DNA of 64,000 nt from Porcincola sp945869225 (GTDB taxonomy: Bacteria; Bacillota; Clostridia; Lachnospirales; Lachnospiraceae): positions 5,480 through 69,479 of the forward strand of contig NZ_JBQKGW010000017.1 of NCBI RefSeq assembly GCF_052118625.1, in the 5' to 3' direction. Below are positions 1-7,586 of this stretch, piece by piece. The position numbers and the translations under genes are program-made. The notes below the pieces were generated by a model. It did not search any database. It was not told the origin of the DNA and saw nothing but the letters and a program-made list of their open reading frames with translations. Each line of letters opens with the position of its first letter. The first letter of the stretch is position 1.

Positions 1-308
1 CTCATATTATTTCACTGGAAGAAGAGGCTCCTCAGATTGTCAGCTGCTCCTTTGAAGGTGTTCGCTCGGAGGTCTTTCTCCACGCACTGGAGGAGAAGGG
101 AGTCTATGTTTCGTCAGGTTCAGCCTGCTCATCGAACAAAAAGACACCTGTCAGCACTGTTCTTCAGGAGATCCATCTCAGCCCGCAGATGCAGGACTCA
201 ACGCTGCGGTTCAGCTTCTGTGACACAACATCGTTTGAGGAGATTGACTATGCCCTTTCCTGTATCAGGGAGCTGTATCCTGTTCTGAAACGGTATATGC
301 GGAGATAA
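1..308 (+). CDS. Cysteine desulfurase, C-terminal fragment (NifS/IscS family)
   Basis: The frame is open from the window edge and ends at a TAA at 306-308, so only about 100 C-terminal residues are present. They contain the loop YVSSGSACSS, which carries the catalytic cysteine that receives sulfur from L-cysteine as a persulfide, followed by the family's terminal region with LRFSF and a final helix. The gene ends 81 nt before thiI. In Firmicutes a dedicated cysteine desulfurase next to thiI supplies persulfide sulfur for 4-thiouridine, and that pairing is the likely role here. Which NifS subtype it is cannot be judged from the fragment. An 83-codon frame at 37-288 on the same strand is a shadow of it. 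Confidence 0.88.
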   Translation, partial: HIISLEEEAPQIVSCSFEGVRSEVFLHALEEKGVYVSSGSACSSNKKTPVSTVLQEIHLSPQMQDSTLRFSFCDTTSFEEIDYALSCIRELYPVLKRYMRR

Positions 309-389
309 GCAGATAATGGCGGAGAATTGACTCCGCCGGGCTTTCGCCGGCTGTCATCGAGACAACAGAAAGAAAGGTTTTGTATTTTT

Positions 390-1640
390 ATGTTCTATAA
401 AACGTATCTAATCAAGTATGGTGAAATCGGCGTGAAGGGGAAGAACCGCGCTTCTTTTGAGGATGCACTGGTCAGCCAGATCAGGGCGGCATTAAGCCGG
501 ATCGGCGACAGCTTCCATGTCTGGAAGGAGCAGGGCCGGATCATCGTAGATGTTCTCGGGGCTGAAAAGGATACAGACTCGGAAGAAATTATCCGGGAGC
601 TTCAGACTGTCTTCGGAATTGTCGGGATCTGTCCGGTTGTTAAAGCGCCTCTGGGGACGCCCGAGGAGATTGCACCACATGTCGTTTCCTTTCTTTCAGA
701 ACTGTACCACCTGAAGATTGATGACCGCTGGCGTGAAAAGCATGGCGAGCAGCTGGACGGATCGGCGGAGGGACTTTCGTTCAAGGTTCACTGCAGAAGG
801 GCCAACAAACAGTATCCTGTTGCCTCTATGGACGTCAACGCCTATCTTGGGGAAAAGATTCTTGATGCATTTCCAGGACAGATTCGTGTTGATGTGCATG
901 ACCCGAAGGTGATGGTGTATGTTGAGCTTCGCGATGAGGTCTACATCTATTCGCAAGTACTTCCGGGCCCGGGTGGCATGCCTCTCGGGACGAATGGCTC
1001 TGCCATGCTTTGCCTGTCCGGTGGAATCGATTCACCCGTTGCGGGATGGATGATTTCAAAGAGGGGCGTTACGATCAATGCGACTTATTTTCATGCACCG
1101 CCGTATACCAGTGAGCGGGCAAAGCAGAAGGTCGTGGATCTTGCGAGGATAATATCCAGATACACAGGTCCGATCAGGCTTCATATTGTGAATTTTACGG
1201 ATATCCAGCTGGCGATCTATGAAAAGTGCCCGCACGATGAACTGACCATCATCATGAGAAGATACATGATGAGAATTGCAGAGCATTTCGCGAAGGAGGA
1301 TGGCTGCCAGGCGCTGATTACGGGAGAAAGCCTCGGACAGGTTGCAAGTCAGACAATGCAGAGTCTTGTCTGCACAGATGATGTCTGCAGTATGCCGGTC
1401 TTCCGCCCATTGATCGGATTTGACAAGCAGGATATTATCGACCTTTCACTGCAGATCGGGACGTATGAGACCTCAATTGAACCATACGAGGACTGCTGTA
1501 CGATCTTTGTGGCAAAGCATCCTGTTACGAAACCGAGACTGGATGTCATCAGGCGTTCGGAAATGAAGCTGGCGGATGGAATCGATGAGCTGATGAAAAA
1601 GGCTTTGGAGACGGCAGAAGTGATCGAAGTGAAAGCGTAA
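390..1640 (+). CDS. thiI: tRNA 4-thiouridine synthase ThiI
   Basis: ThiI makes 4-thiouridine at position 8 of tRNA and can also feed sulfur to thiamine synthesis. The start at 390 (MFYKTYLIKYGEIGVKGKNR) matches the family N-terminus and follows AGAAAGG at 371-377; the frame is open back to 327 but that extension is not family-like. An N-terminal ferredoxin-like/THUMP region is followed by a PP-loop ATP pyrophosphatase domain with SGGIDSPVA near residues 210-218. At 416 residues there is no C-terminal rhodanese domain, as is usual in Firmicutes, so sulfur must come directly from a desulfurase such as the one just upstream. Confidence 0.95.
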   Translation: MFYKTYLIKYGEIGVKGKNRASFEDALVSQIRAALSRIGDSFHVWKEQGRIIVDVLGAEKDTDSEEIIRELQTVFGIVGICPVVKAPLGTPEEIAPHVVSFLSELYHLKIDDRWREKHGEQLDGSAEGLSFKVHCRRANKQYPVASMDVNAYLGEKILDAFPGQIRVDVHDPKVMVYVELRDEVYIYSQVLPGPGGMPLGTNGSAMLCLSGGIDSPVAGWMISKRGVTINATYFHAPPYTSERAKQKVVDLARIISRYTGPIRLHIVNFTDIQLAIYEKCPHDELTIIMRRYMMRIAEHFAKEDGCQALITGESLGQVASQTMQSLVCTDDVCSMPVFRPLIGFDKQDIIDLSLQIGTYETSIEPYEDCCTIFVAKHPVTKPRLDVIRRSEMKLADGIDELMKKALETAEVIEVKA

Positions 1641-1685
1641 TCCACGAGCTGAAGCTGGAAAAAAGTCTGAAAGACAAGGATGAAA

Positions 1686-1712
1686 TAAAAAAGCCTCTGC
1701 ATCTGCAGAGGC
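1686..1712 (-). terminator. Rho-independent terminator of the HPr-like gene
   Basis: Read on the minus strand, a GCCTCTG / CAGAGGC stem with a 6-nt loop (1693-1712) is followed by six T residues (1692-1687). It lies 46 nt after the stop of the minus-strand HPr-like gene and 46 nt after the thiI stop on the other strand, so it separates the two convergent genes. Confidence 0.82.
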
Positions 1713-1758
1713 TGCGAAGGCAGGATGTGACGACCGAAAGTTAGAGAAGCTGGTATTC

Positions 1759-1992
1759 TCACTGAACCATATACGGCTTCAATACTTCAAGAATGCTGTC
1801 GAGATTGTCTTCGGCATGAATACTGAGATCGATCGGCTTTGAGAGATCCAGGCTGAAGATGCCCATGATTGATTTGGCATCGATGACATATCTGCCGGAA
1901 ACCAGATCAAAGTCGTTATCGAACTTTGTAATATCATTCACAAAAGACTTGACTTTATCAATCGAATTCAGAGAGATCTTTACTGTTTTCAT
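1759..1992 (-). CDS. HPr/Crh-like protein without the catalytic histidine
   Basis: A 77-residue protein starting MKTVKISLNS, with GGGAGG 8 nt upstream of the ATG at 1992. The middle and end resemble HPr: VSGRYVIDAKSIMGIFSL aligns with the KSIMGxxSL segment that holds the regulatory Ser46 of Firmicute HPr. The phosphotransfer histidine (His15, in GLHARPA of true HPr) has no counterpart; the only histidine is in SIHAED near the end. By family knowledge this is the arrangement of Crh, which keeps the HPr-kinase serine but cannot carry phosphate in the PTS. It has its own promoter and terminator, inserted opposite to its neighbours. The regulatory role is inferred. Confidence 0.75.
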   Translation of the reverse strand: MKTVKISLNSIDKVKSFVNDITKFDNDFDLVSGRYVIDAKSIMGIFSLDLSKPIDLSIHAEDNLDSILEVLKPYMVQ

Positions 1993-2068
1993 AATTCTGT
2001 ATCCTCCCAATAAGCAATAGGCCCTCTGTTCTGAAGGCACTGAATCTGACCATGTGGAATACAGAAGT

Positions 2069-2097
2069 AGTCTATCGTTTCCAAAATCAAAAGTCAA
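2069..2097 (-). promoter_or_regulatory. Sigma-A promoter of the HPr-like gene
   Basis: On the minus strand, TTGACT (2097-2092), a 17-nt spacer and TAGACT (2074-2069). Predicted start of transcription is near 2061, leaving an untranslated leader of about 70 nt before the ATG at 1992. Confidence 0.65.
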
Positions 2098-2116
2098 TAC
2101 AGCAGGAACCGGGTAT

Positions 2117-3619
2117 ATGAAACAATTTACAGGAAAAAGAGCAGCTCTCCATAATCTGGGATGCAAGGTCAATGCATATGAGACAGATTCAATGGCAGCG
2201 CTGCTGAAGAAAGCGGGTTTTGAGATTGTACCGTTCTCCGAGCCGGCAGATGTCTATGTGATCAATACGTGCTCTGTTACCAACATTGCAGACCGAAAAA
2301 GCCGGCAGATGATTCACCGGGCAAGAAAAATGAATCCCGGGGCAGTCGTGATTGCTGCAGGCTGTTACGTACAGACTGCAATTGATAAAACAGGTCTTCA
2401 GATTGATGCGGATATCATTCTCGGAACAGGACGAAAGCAGGATATTGTTCATGAAATCGAACGATTCGAAGAGCGAAGGGAGACAAAGTCCCGTGAAGAG
2501 GCGCCGGAAAGGCTGCCCGAAACGGGGAAGCAGTGCAGGATGAATCTGTCAGCTCAATCTGTGGTGGATGTCGCAGACCTGAGAAAGCTGGAAAAACCAG
2601 AGAAGCTGGCGCTCCCGAAAGTAGAGGGACATACCCGCGCATATATAAAAGTACAGGATGGCTGTGATATGTATTGCAGCTATTGCATTATTCCATATGC
2701 TCGCGGACATGTCCGCTCCAGAAGCATGGACGACATTGTCCAGGAGCTGACCCATCTGGCAGAGGAGGGAACCAGCGAGGTTGTCCTGACCGGCATCCAT
2801 CTTTCTTCCTACGGAGTAGACTTTCCGGAATCCGACGGGAGCACCTGGCAGGAACGGTCAAGGCTGATTGAGCTGGTTGAGCGGGTCGCCGGAATTGCCG
2901 GGATTGAGAGAATACGGCTGGGGTCGCTCGAACCCACGATCATTACGGAGGAGACGGCAGCGCGGCTGTCGCAAATCGGAAAACTTTGTCCACATTTTCA
3001 CCTTTCTCTGCAGAGTGGATCAGACACTGTATTGAATCGTATGAATCGACACTATACAACAAAGGAATACAGCCGCTGTGTGTCTATTCTGAGAAAATAC
3101 TTCGACAAGCCGGCACTGACGACGGATATCATCGTTGGCTTCCCACAGGAAACAGAGCAGGAATTTCTGGAAACGGTCGAATATCTCCGGAAGATTCAGC
3201 TCTATGAGACGCATGTTTTCCGTTATTCGCGAAGAGCAGGGACGCGGGCAGATCGGATGGAAGGACAGATACCGGAGGTGGTCAAAGCAAGACGGGCACA
3301 GGTGCTTGAGAACTTGAACAGGAAGAATCAGATCTCATTTATCGCTGGAAAGGATGGCGCAAGAGCAGAAGTTCTTGTAGAAGAACGCTATGATGCAAGT
3401 GTACCGAATGCGGCGCAGCAGGAGACGAAGCTGTTGCGGGGTATGGAGGCGGCCGTGAAGCTGATTCCGGATCTGGAGAGTCCGGCTGACGGGAACATTG
3501 TCTGGTATGCGGGGTATTCAAAGGATTACATCCGGGTTGCTGTTCCGGCTACAGTCGATATCCGGGGCAGGATTATCCGAGGAAGTCTTGCTGTTGAAAG
3601 TTCAGCACTGTTAGTATAG
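2117..3619 (+). CDS. mtaB: tRNA methylthiotransferase MtaB (t6A to ms2t6A)
   Basis: MtaB adds a methylthio group to t6A37 in tRNAs decoding ANN codons. The start at 2117 (MKQFTGKRAALHNLGCKVN) gives 500 residues; the frame is open back to 2054 but that part is not family-like. The N-terminal UPF0004 domain begins with LGCKVNAYETDSM. The radical SAM motif C-x3-C-x2-C lies at residues 183-190 (CDMYCSYC), and a TRAM-like region ends the protein. Between the two domains (about residues 120-175) is a long charged linker. The gene depends on the t6A enzymes TsaB, TsaD and TsaE encoded near the other end of the window. Confidence 0.93.
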   Translation: MKQFTGKRAALHNLGCKVNAYETDSMAALLKKAGFEIVPFSEPADVYVINTCSVTNIADRKSRQMIHRARKMNPGAVVIAAGCYVQTAIDKTGLQIDADIILGTGRKQDIVHEIERFEERRETKSREEAPERLPETGKQCRMNLSAQSVVDVADLRKLEKPEKLALPKVEGHTRAYIKVQDGCDMYCSYCIIPYARGHVRSRSMDDIVQELTHLAEEGTSEVVLTGIHLSSYGVDFPESDGSTWQERSRLIELVERVAGIAGIERIRLGSLEPTIITEETAARLSQIGKLCPHFHLSLQSGSDTVLNRMNRHYTTKEYSRCVSILRKYFDKPALTTDIIVGFPQETEQEFLETVEYLRKIQLYETHVFRYSRRAGTRADRMEGQIPEVVKARRAQVLENLNRKNQISFIAGKDGARAEVLVEERYDASVPNAAQQETKLLRGMEAAVKLIPDLESPADGNIVWYAGYSKDYIRVAVPATVDIRGRIIRGSLAVESSALLV

Positions 3620-3675
3620 AATAAGTTCAGCTTAGTATGATATCGGCACGCAGCGGCGTGCAAGGGCAGAAAGAT

Positions 3676-3948
3676 ATGGCAGATATTTACAGCACTCAGT
3701 ACTTTAATGTTGACAATGACCCGGAGATGAAGGTCAAAAAGGTTCTTGAGCTTGTGTACAATGCGATGACAGAGAAGGGGTATAATCCGGTCAATCAGAT
3801 TGTCGGATATATCATTTCCGGAGATCCAACGTACATTACCAGCCATAAGAATGCCCGCAGCATGATCATGAAGGTGGAGCGTGATGAGATTGTGGAGGAG
3901 CTGCTGAAGGAATATATCCGCAATCAGTCATGGAAAAGTGGTTCATGA
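3676..3948 (+). CDS. ireB: IreB family regulatory phosphoprotein (UPF0297)
   Basis: A 90-residue protein beginning MADIYSTQYFNVDND; this start fits the family length better than an in-frame ATG at 3637. It has the typical IreB core (VLELVYNAMTEKGYNPVNQI, then GDPTYITSHKNAR). In Enterococcus the homologue is phosphorylated by the PASTA kinase IreK and affects cephalosporin resistance. It is the first gene of a compact set (ireB, ruvX, DUF1292) conserved in Firmicutes, and its end overlaps the start region of ruvX. The kinase at 31184 is not the PASTA type, so a link between the two should not be assumed. Confidence 0.92.
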   Translation: MADIYSTQYFNVDNDPEMKVKKVLELVYNAMTEKGYNPVNQIVGYIISGDPTYITSHKNARSMIMKVERDEIVEELLKEYIRNQSWKSGS

Positions 3949-4463
3949 TGGCAGCGGCAGGGAGTGTCCGGGCACTGGGACTGGATTTCGGAGCAAAGAC
4001 GGTGGGCGTTTCGGCCTCAGATGCGCTTGGCGTCACAGCCCAGGGGCTTGAGATTATTCGAAGGAAGAGTGAAAACAAGCTGCGTCAAACGCTTGCAAGA
4101 ATTGATGAGCTGGCCAGGGAAAGAAGAGTGGAAGTCATTGTACTTGGCCTTCCGCGTACAATGGGCGGAAGGGTTTCCGAGCGGACGTACCGGACGCTGA
4201 TATTTGGGGAGATGGTTCGGAAAAGGACAGATCTTCCTGTCGTATATTGGGACGAGCGGCTGACAACCGTCGCAGCTGACCGGACGATGCAGGCGACTGA
4301 GGTGGCGGAGCAGGACCGGAAGACGTACGTGGATGAAATTGCGGCGATGCTGATCCTGCAGGGTTATCTTGATTGCGTACATTCTTCCGGAAACGTTCCC
4401 GAAACAGATGCCGAAGCTCTGATTGCAGAATATGAGACAGAACATCCCGGGACTGTGGCATAA
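3945..4463 (+). CDS. ruvX: YqgF/RuvX family, putative pre-16S rRNA nuclease
   Basis: An RNase H-fold protein of the YqgF family, annotated as a Holliday-junction resolvase homologue or pre-16S rRNA 5' processing nuclease. The first acidic residue is in LGLDFGAKTVGVS, and the conserved VIVLGLPRTMGG, WDERLTT and VDEIAAMLILQGYL blocks follow. The start is uncertain: ATGs at 3930 and 3945 are both in frame, and no strong ribosome binding site favours either. I prefer 3945, which overlaps the ireB stop by 4 nt (ATGA) and gives 172 residues. Confidence 0.9.
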   Translation: MMAAAGSVRALGLDFGAKTVGVSASDALGVTAQGLEIIRRKSENKLRQTLARIDELARERRVEVIVLGLPRTMGGRVSERTYRTLIFGEMVRKRTDLPVVYWDERLTTVAADRTMQATEVAEQDRKTYVDEIAAMLILQGYLDCVHSSGNVPETDAEALIAEYETEHPGTVA

Positions 4464-4490
4464 GCGGGAGAGAAGGACAGGGTACAGGGC

Positions 4491-4748
4491 ATGGAAAAGA
4501 TTTGTTTTACACCGCCTGACGGGAGTGAGGCGGTCTGGTTTTATGTACTGGAGCAGACCAGAATCGGTGGACACAATTATATTCTTGTGACAGATTCCGA
4601 GGAAGGAGATGGGGAAGCTTACATCATGAAGGACATCTCAAAGGATGGGGACGAAGAGGCATCCTATGAGTTTGTTGACAGCGATCAGGAGCTTTCTGCT
4701 GTCTCAGGAGTTTTTTCGGAAATGCTGGAGGACACAGACCTGGTCTGA
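4491..4748 (+). CDS. DUF1292 (YrzB family) protein
   Basis: An 85-residue acidic protein (MEKICFTPPDGSEAVWFYVL) with the DUF1292 core LEQTRIGGHNYILVTDSEE followed by YIMKDIS. The family has no established biochemical function. It is nearly always found after ireB and ruvX in Firmicutes, as here, with 27 nt after the ruvX stop. The highly acidic C-terminus (EMLEDTDLV) is typical. Confidence 0.88.
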   Translation: MEKICFTPPDGSEAVWFYVLEQTRIGGHNYILVTDSEEGDGEAYIMKDISKDGDEEASYEFVDSDQELSAVSGVFSEMLEDTDLV

Positions 4749-4786
4749 GCGGCAAAAGGTACTTTTGACACTCAGATCACAGTATG

Positions 4787-4836
4787 AACAAGAACGAACA
4801 AGAACAATCAAGAACAAATAAGAACGAATAAGGAGG
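4787..4836 (+). repeat. Five 10-nt tandem repeats ending in the RNase J ribosome binding site
   Basis: Five consecutive 10-mers, AACAAGAACG, AACAAGAACA, ATCAAGAACA, AATAAGAACG and AATAAGGAGG, occupy 4787-4836 with no gap. They share AAnAAGAAC. The last copy has become the Shine-Dalgarno sequence of RNase J. The stretch is C/T-poor and should be nearly unstructured as RNA. Confidence 0.85.
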
Positions 4837-4841
4837 ATTCA

Positions 4842-6509
4842 TTGGGACACACAACCAGTAAGTTAAAGGTAATTCCGCTCGGCGGCCTCGAGGCCATCGG
4901 CATGAATATTACCGCGTTTGAGTATGAAGACAGCATCATTGTCGTGGATTGCGGCCTCGCATTTCCGGAGGATGACATGTACGGCATTGATCTGTGTATA
5001 CCGGATATCACCTATCTGCTTGACAATGCAGCAAAGGTGAAGGGGTTCGTGTTCACGCACGGACATGAAGATCACATCGGAGCACTCCCGTATATCCTGA
5101 AGCAGCTGAATGTTCCAATTTATGCGACAAAGCTGACGATGGGGCTGATAGAGCTGAAACTGACAGAGCATGATCTGATCAGGACGACAAAGCGGAAGGT
5201 TGTCCATCCGGGCCAGTCGATTAACCTGGGAAAGTTCCGGGTGGAGTTCATCAAGACCAACCACTCGATTCAGGATGCAGTGGCACTTGCGATCACCTGC
5301 CCTGCCGGAACCGTCATCCATACAGGAGATTTCAAGGTGGATTTCACGCCTGTCTTTGGGGATGCGATTGATCTTCAGCGCCTTGGCGAGATCGGGAAAA
5401 AGGGTGTACTTGCTCTTATGTGCGATTCGACCAACGCGGAACGGCCGGGCTATACGCCGTCCGAGAGCACGATTGGAAAAGCGTTCGATCAGATATTTGG
5501 CGAGCATAAGAGACAGCGGTTGATTGTTGCGACTTTCGCATCCAATGTGGACAGGGTCCAGCAGATCATCAATACCGCCAACAAGTACGGCAGGAAGGTT
5601 GTCATCGAGGGACGTTCGATGGTGAATGTGATCTCTGTCGCGGAGGAGCTTGGGCGTATCACCATTCCTGAGAACACACTGATCACACTGGATGAGATGA
5701 AGAACTATCCGGATGACAGGATTGTTCTGATTACAACAGGCAGCCAGGGAGAGTCTATGGCGGCACTTTCCAGGATGGCAGCCGGTCTGCATAAGAAAGT
5801 GCAGATAAAGGCCGGAGATTTGATTGTCTTCTCTTCAAACCCGATTCCGGGTAATGAGAAGTCTGTCTCGAAGGTGATGAACGAGCTGTATGAGAAAGGC
5901 GCCGATGTGATCTTCCAGGATACGCATGTATCGGGGCATCCATGCCAGGAGGAGATCAAGCTGATCTATTCACTCGTAAGGCCTCAGTTCGCGATCCCGG
6001 TACATGGGGAAGTCCGCCACAGGGTTGCGCAGGCGAAGGTCGCCCGGCTTCTCGGATATGATTCGAAGCATATCATCATGATGCACAGTGGCGATGTCCT
6101 GGAGCTTTCTGACAACCATGCAAACATTGCAGGGCATGTCCAGAATGGCCCGATTCTTGTAGATGGACTGGGAGTCGGTGATGTAGGCAATATTGTCCTG
6201 AGGGACAGACAGCGGCTTGCGGAGGATGGCATCATCATGGTTGTGATGACACTAGGCTCAAGGAGCCGGGAAATCCTGGCAGGACCGGATATTGTTTCGC
6301 GGGGATTTGTCTATGTGCGGGAGTCTGAGGAACTGATGGACGAGGCTCAGGAGGTTGTAGAGGACGCTGTGGAGAAGTGCCTGAAGGGGAAGTCTTCCGA
6401 CTGGGGCAGGATCAAGACAGCGGTCCGGGATGACCTTGGGGATTTCATCTGGAAGCGGACAAAACGCAATCCGATGATTCTTCCGATTATTGAGGAAGTC
6501 AGTGAGTGA
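4842..6509 (+). CDS. rnj: Ribonuclease J
   Basis: RNase J is a metallo-beta-lactamase/beta-CASP nuclease with 5'-3' exo- and endonuclease activity in mRNA decay and rRNA maturation. The zinc motif HGHEDHIG is at residues 73-80; GGLEAIGMN near the start, THSIQD-like NHSIQDA, TGDFKVDF, the beta-CASP region (NPIPGNEKSVSK) and PVHGEVRH are all present. Length, 555 residues, is normal. The start codon is TTG at 4842, five nt after AGGAGG (4831-4836), and the encoded start GHTTSKLKVIPLGG fits the family. The leader carries a tandem repeat. The stop overlaps the ylbF start by one base. Confidence 0.95.
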   Translation: MGHTTSKLKVIPLGGLEAIGMNITAFEYEDSIIVVDCGLAFPEDDMYGIDLCIPDITYLLDNAAKVKGFVFTHGHEDHIGALPYILKQLNVPIYATKLTMGLIELKLTEHDLIRTTKRKVVHPGQSINLGKFRVEFIKTNHSIQDAVALAITCPAGTVIHTGDFKVDFTPVFGDAIDLQRLGEIGKKGVLALMCDSTNAERPGYTPSESTIGKAFDQIFGEHKRQRLIVATFASNVDRVQQIINTANKYGRKVVIEGRSMVNVISVAEELGRITIPENTLITLDEMKNYPDDRIVLITTGSQGESMAALSRMAAGLHKKVQIKAGDLIVFSSNPIPGNEKSVSKVMNELYEKGADVIFQDTHVSGHPCQEEIKLIYSLVRPQFAIPVHGEVRHRVAQAKVARLLGYDSKHIIMMHSGDVLELSDNHANIAGHVQNGPILVDGLGVGDVGNIVLRDRQRLAEDGIIMVVMTLGSRSREILAGPDIVSRGFVYVRESEELMDEAQEVVEDAVEKCLKGKSSDWGRIKTAVRDDLGDFIWKRTKRNPMILPIIEEVSE

Positions 6510-6865
6510 TGCAGTCAGACGAAGAAGTTCAGAAGTATACAGATGCACTCCTCGGCGCCATTAAGAACAGTCAGGCATATACAGACTATACCGCGGCGCT
6601 GGAGGAGATTCTGAAGTATCCGGACAGAAAACAGAAGGCTGACCGGTTCCGCCGGGAAAACTATATTGCCAGAAACTATTCGGGGGATGAGGCTGCCGGA
6701 ATGCGTGATGAACTCTACCGGCAGCGCCAGCAGCTTCGCCTGGATCCGGTCTCGGATCGTTACCTGAATGCCGAGCTGGTCTTATGCAAACTCCTGAAGA
6801 AAAGTGCGCTTCAGATTCTGAATGTGGCGGAGATTGATCTGTCAGGGATGGATGATATCCTCTGA
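6509..6865 (+). CDS. YlbF/YmcA family protein
   Basis: A 118-residue helical protein of the YlbF family (MQSDEEVQKYTDALLGAIKN, core YPDRKQKADRFRRENY). In Bacillus YlbF, YmcA and YaaT form a complex that adjusts RNase Y activity, so its place directly after RNase J suggests a role in RNA processing. The ATG at 6509 shares its A with the RNase J stop; a GTG at 6506 is also in frame. Only this paralogue is seen in the window. Confidence 0.85.
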   Translation: MQSDEEVQKYTDALLGAIKNSQAYTDYTAALEEILKYPDRKQKADRFRRENYIARNYSGDEAAGMRDELYRQRQQLRLDPVSDRYLNAELVLCKLLKKSALQILNVAEIDLSGMDDIL

Positions 6866-6926
6866 AAAGCATGGGATGCGTATTTTCAGGTTGAGTGATG
6901 AACAAAATCATGATGGAGGTGGAAGC

Positions 6927-7586
6927 TTGCGGGAGCGGATCTCTGCATATCTTCATTCCCTGAGCTGCGGCCAGGGAGCCTATCTTGACAGCATACGACA
7001 AAAGGCGGAGGCCGGAGGCGTTCCAATCATCAGAATTGAGATGGAGAGCTTTCTGGCCTCATTTCTTGAGCTCGTGAAACCTGCGGCGATCCTTGAAGCC
7101 GGGACAGCGGTGGGCTATTCTTCCATGTTGATGGCAAAGCTGACCGAGATAAGCGGGTGCCGGATTGATACGGTGGAAAAAGATGACAGCCGTTTTCGCG
7201 AGGCATGTGACAATATCAGTGCTTCTCCATGGAAAAACCGGATTCATCCGATTCACGGGGACGTTCAGGATGTGTTTCATTCTCTTGTAACAGAGGGAAA
7301 GAAGTACGATTTTATCTTCATGGATGCGGCAAAAGGGCAGTATATACACTACCTGCCTGATGCGGCAGCGCTTCTTCGAACAGGCGGCGTTCTGGTATCC
7401 GACAATGTCCTGCAGGATATGACAATCCTGGACTCTCATTTTGCGCTTGAGCGCAGGGAACGGACGATCCATAAAAGGATGCGGGATTATCTCTATGAGC
7501 TGACGCACCATCCTGGACTGCTTACAACAGTTGTACCCATCGGGGATGGCGCGGCAGTGACGATCAGGAAAGAGGATTATGCATAA
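6927..7586 (+). CDS. trmR: tRNA 5-hydroxyuridine methyltransferase TrmR (YrrM-like)
   Basis: A class I SAM-dependent O-methyltransferase with motif I ILEAGTAVGYSS, the acidic VEKDD, and YDFIFMDAAKGQY. In Bacillus subtilis YrrM/TrmR converts 5-hydroxyuridine-34 of tRNA to 5-methoxyuridine, and the next gene makes the hydroxyl. I chose TTG at 6927, six nt after GGAGGTGG, because it gives 219 residues and an N-terminus (LRERISAYLHSL) that fits the family; the frame is open back to 6822, but that would add an unrelated tail overlapping ylbF. It overlaps trhP by 8 nt. Confidence 0.83.
   Translation: MRERISAYLHSLSCGQGAYLDSIRQKAEAGGVPIIRIEMESFLASFLELVKPAAILEAGTAVGYSSMLMAKLTEISGCRIDTVEKDDSRFREACDNISASPWKNRIHPIHGDVQDVFHSLVTEGKKYDFIFMDAAKGQYIHYLPDAAALLRTGGVLVSDNVLQDMTILDSHFALERRERTIHKRMRDYLYELTHHPGLLTTVVPIGDGAAVTIRKEDYA

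Noticed and set aside
37..288. 83-codon frame at the left edge
   Set aside because: The overlapping frame encodes the cysteine desulfurase C-terminus with its active-site loop; this one is R/S-rich and has no ribosome site.
4765..4788. TTGACA upstream of RNase J as a promoter
   Set aside because: The -35 is perfect, but the nearest -10-like sequence (TATGAA) is only 12 nt away and no hexamer fits at 16-18 nt.
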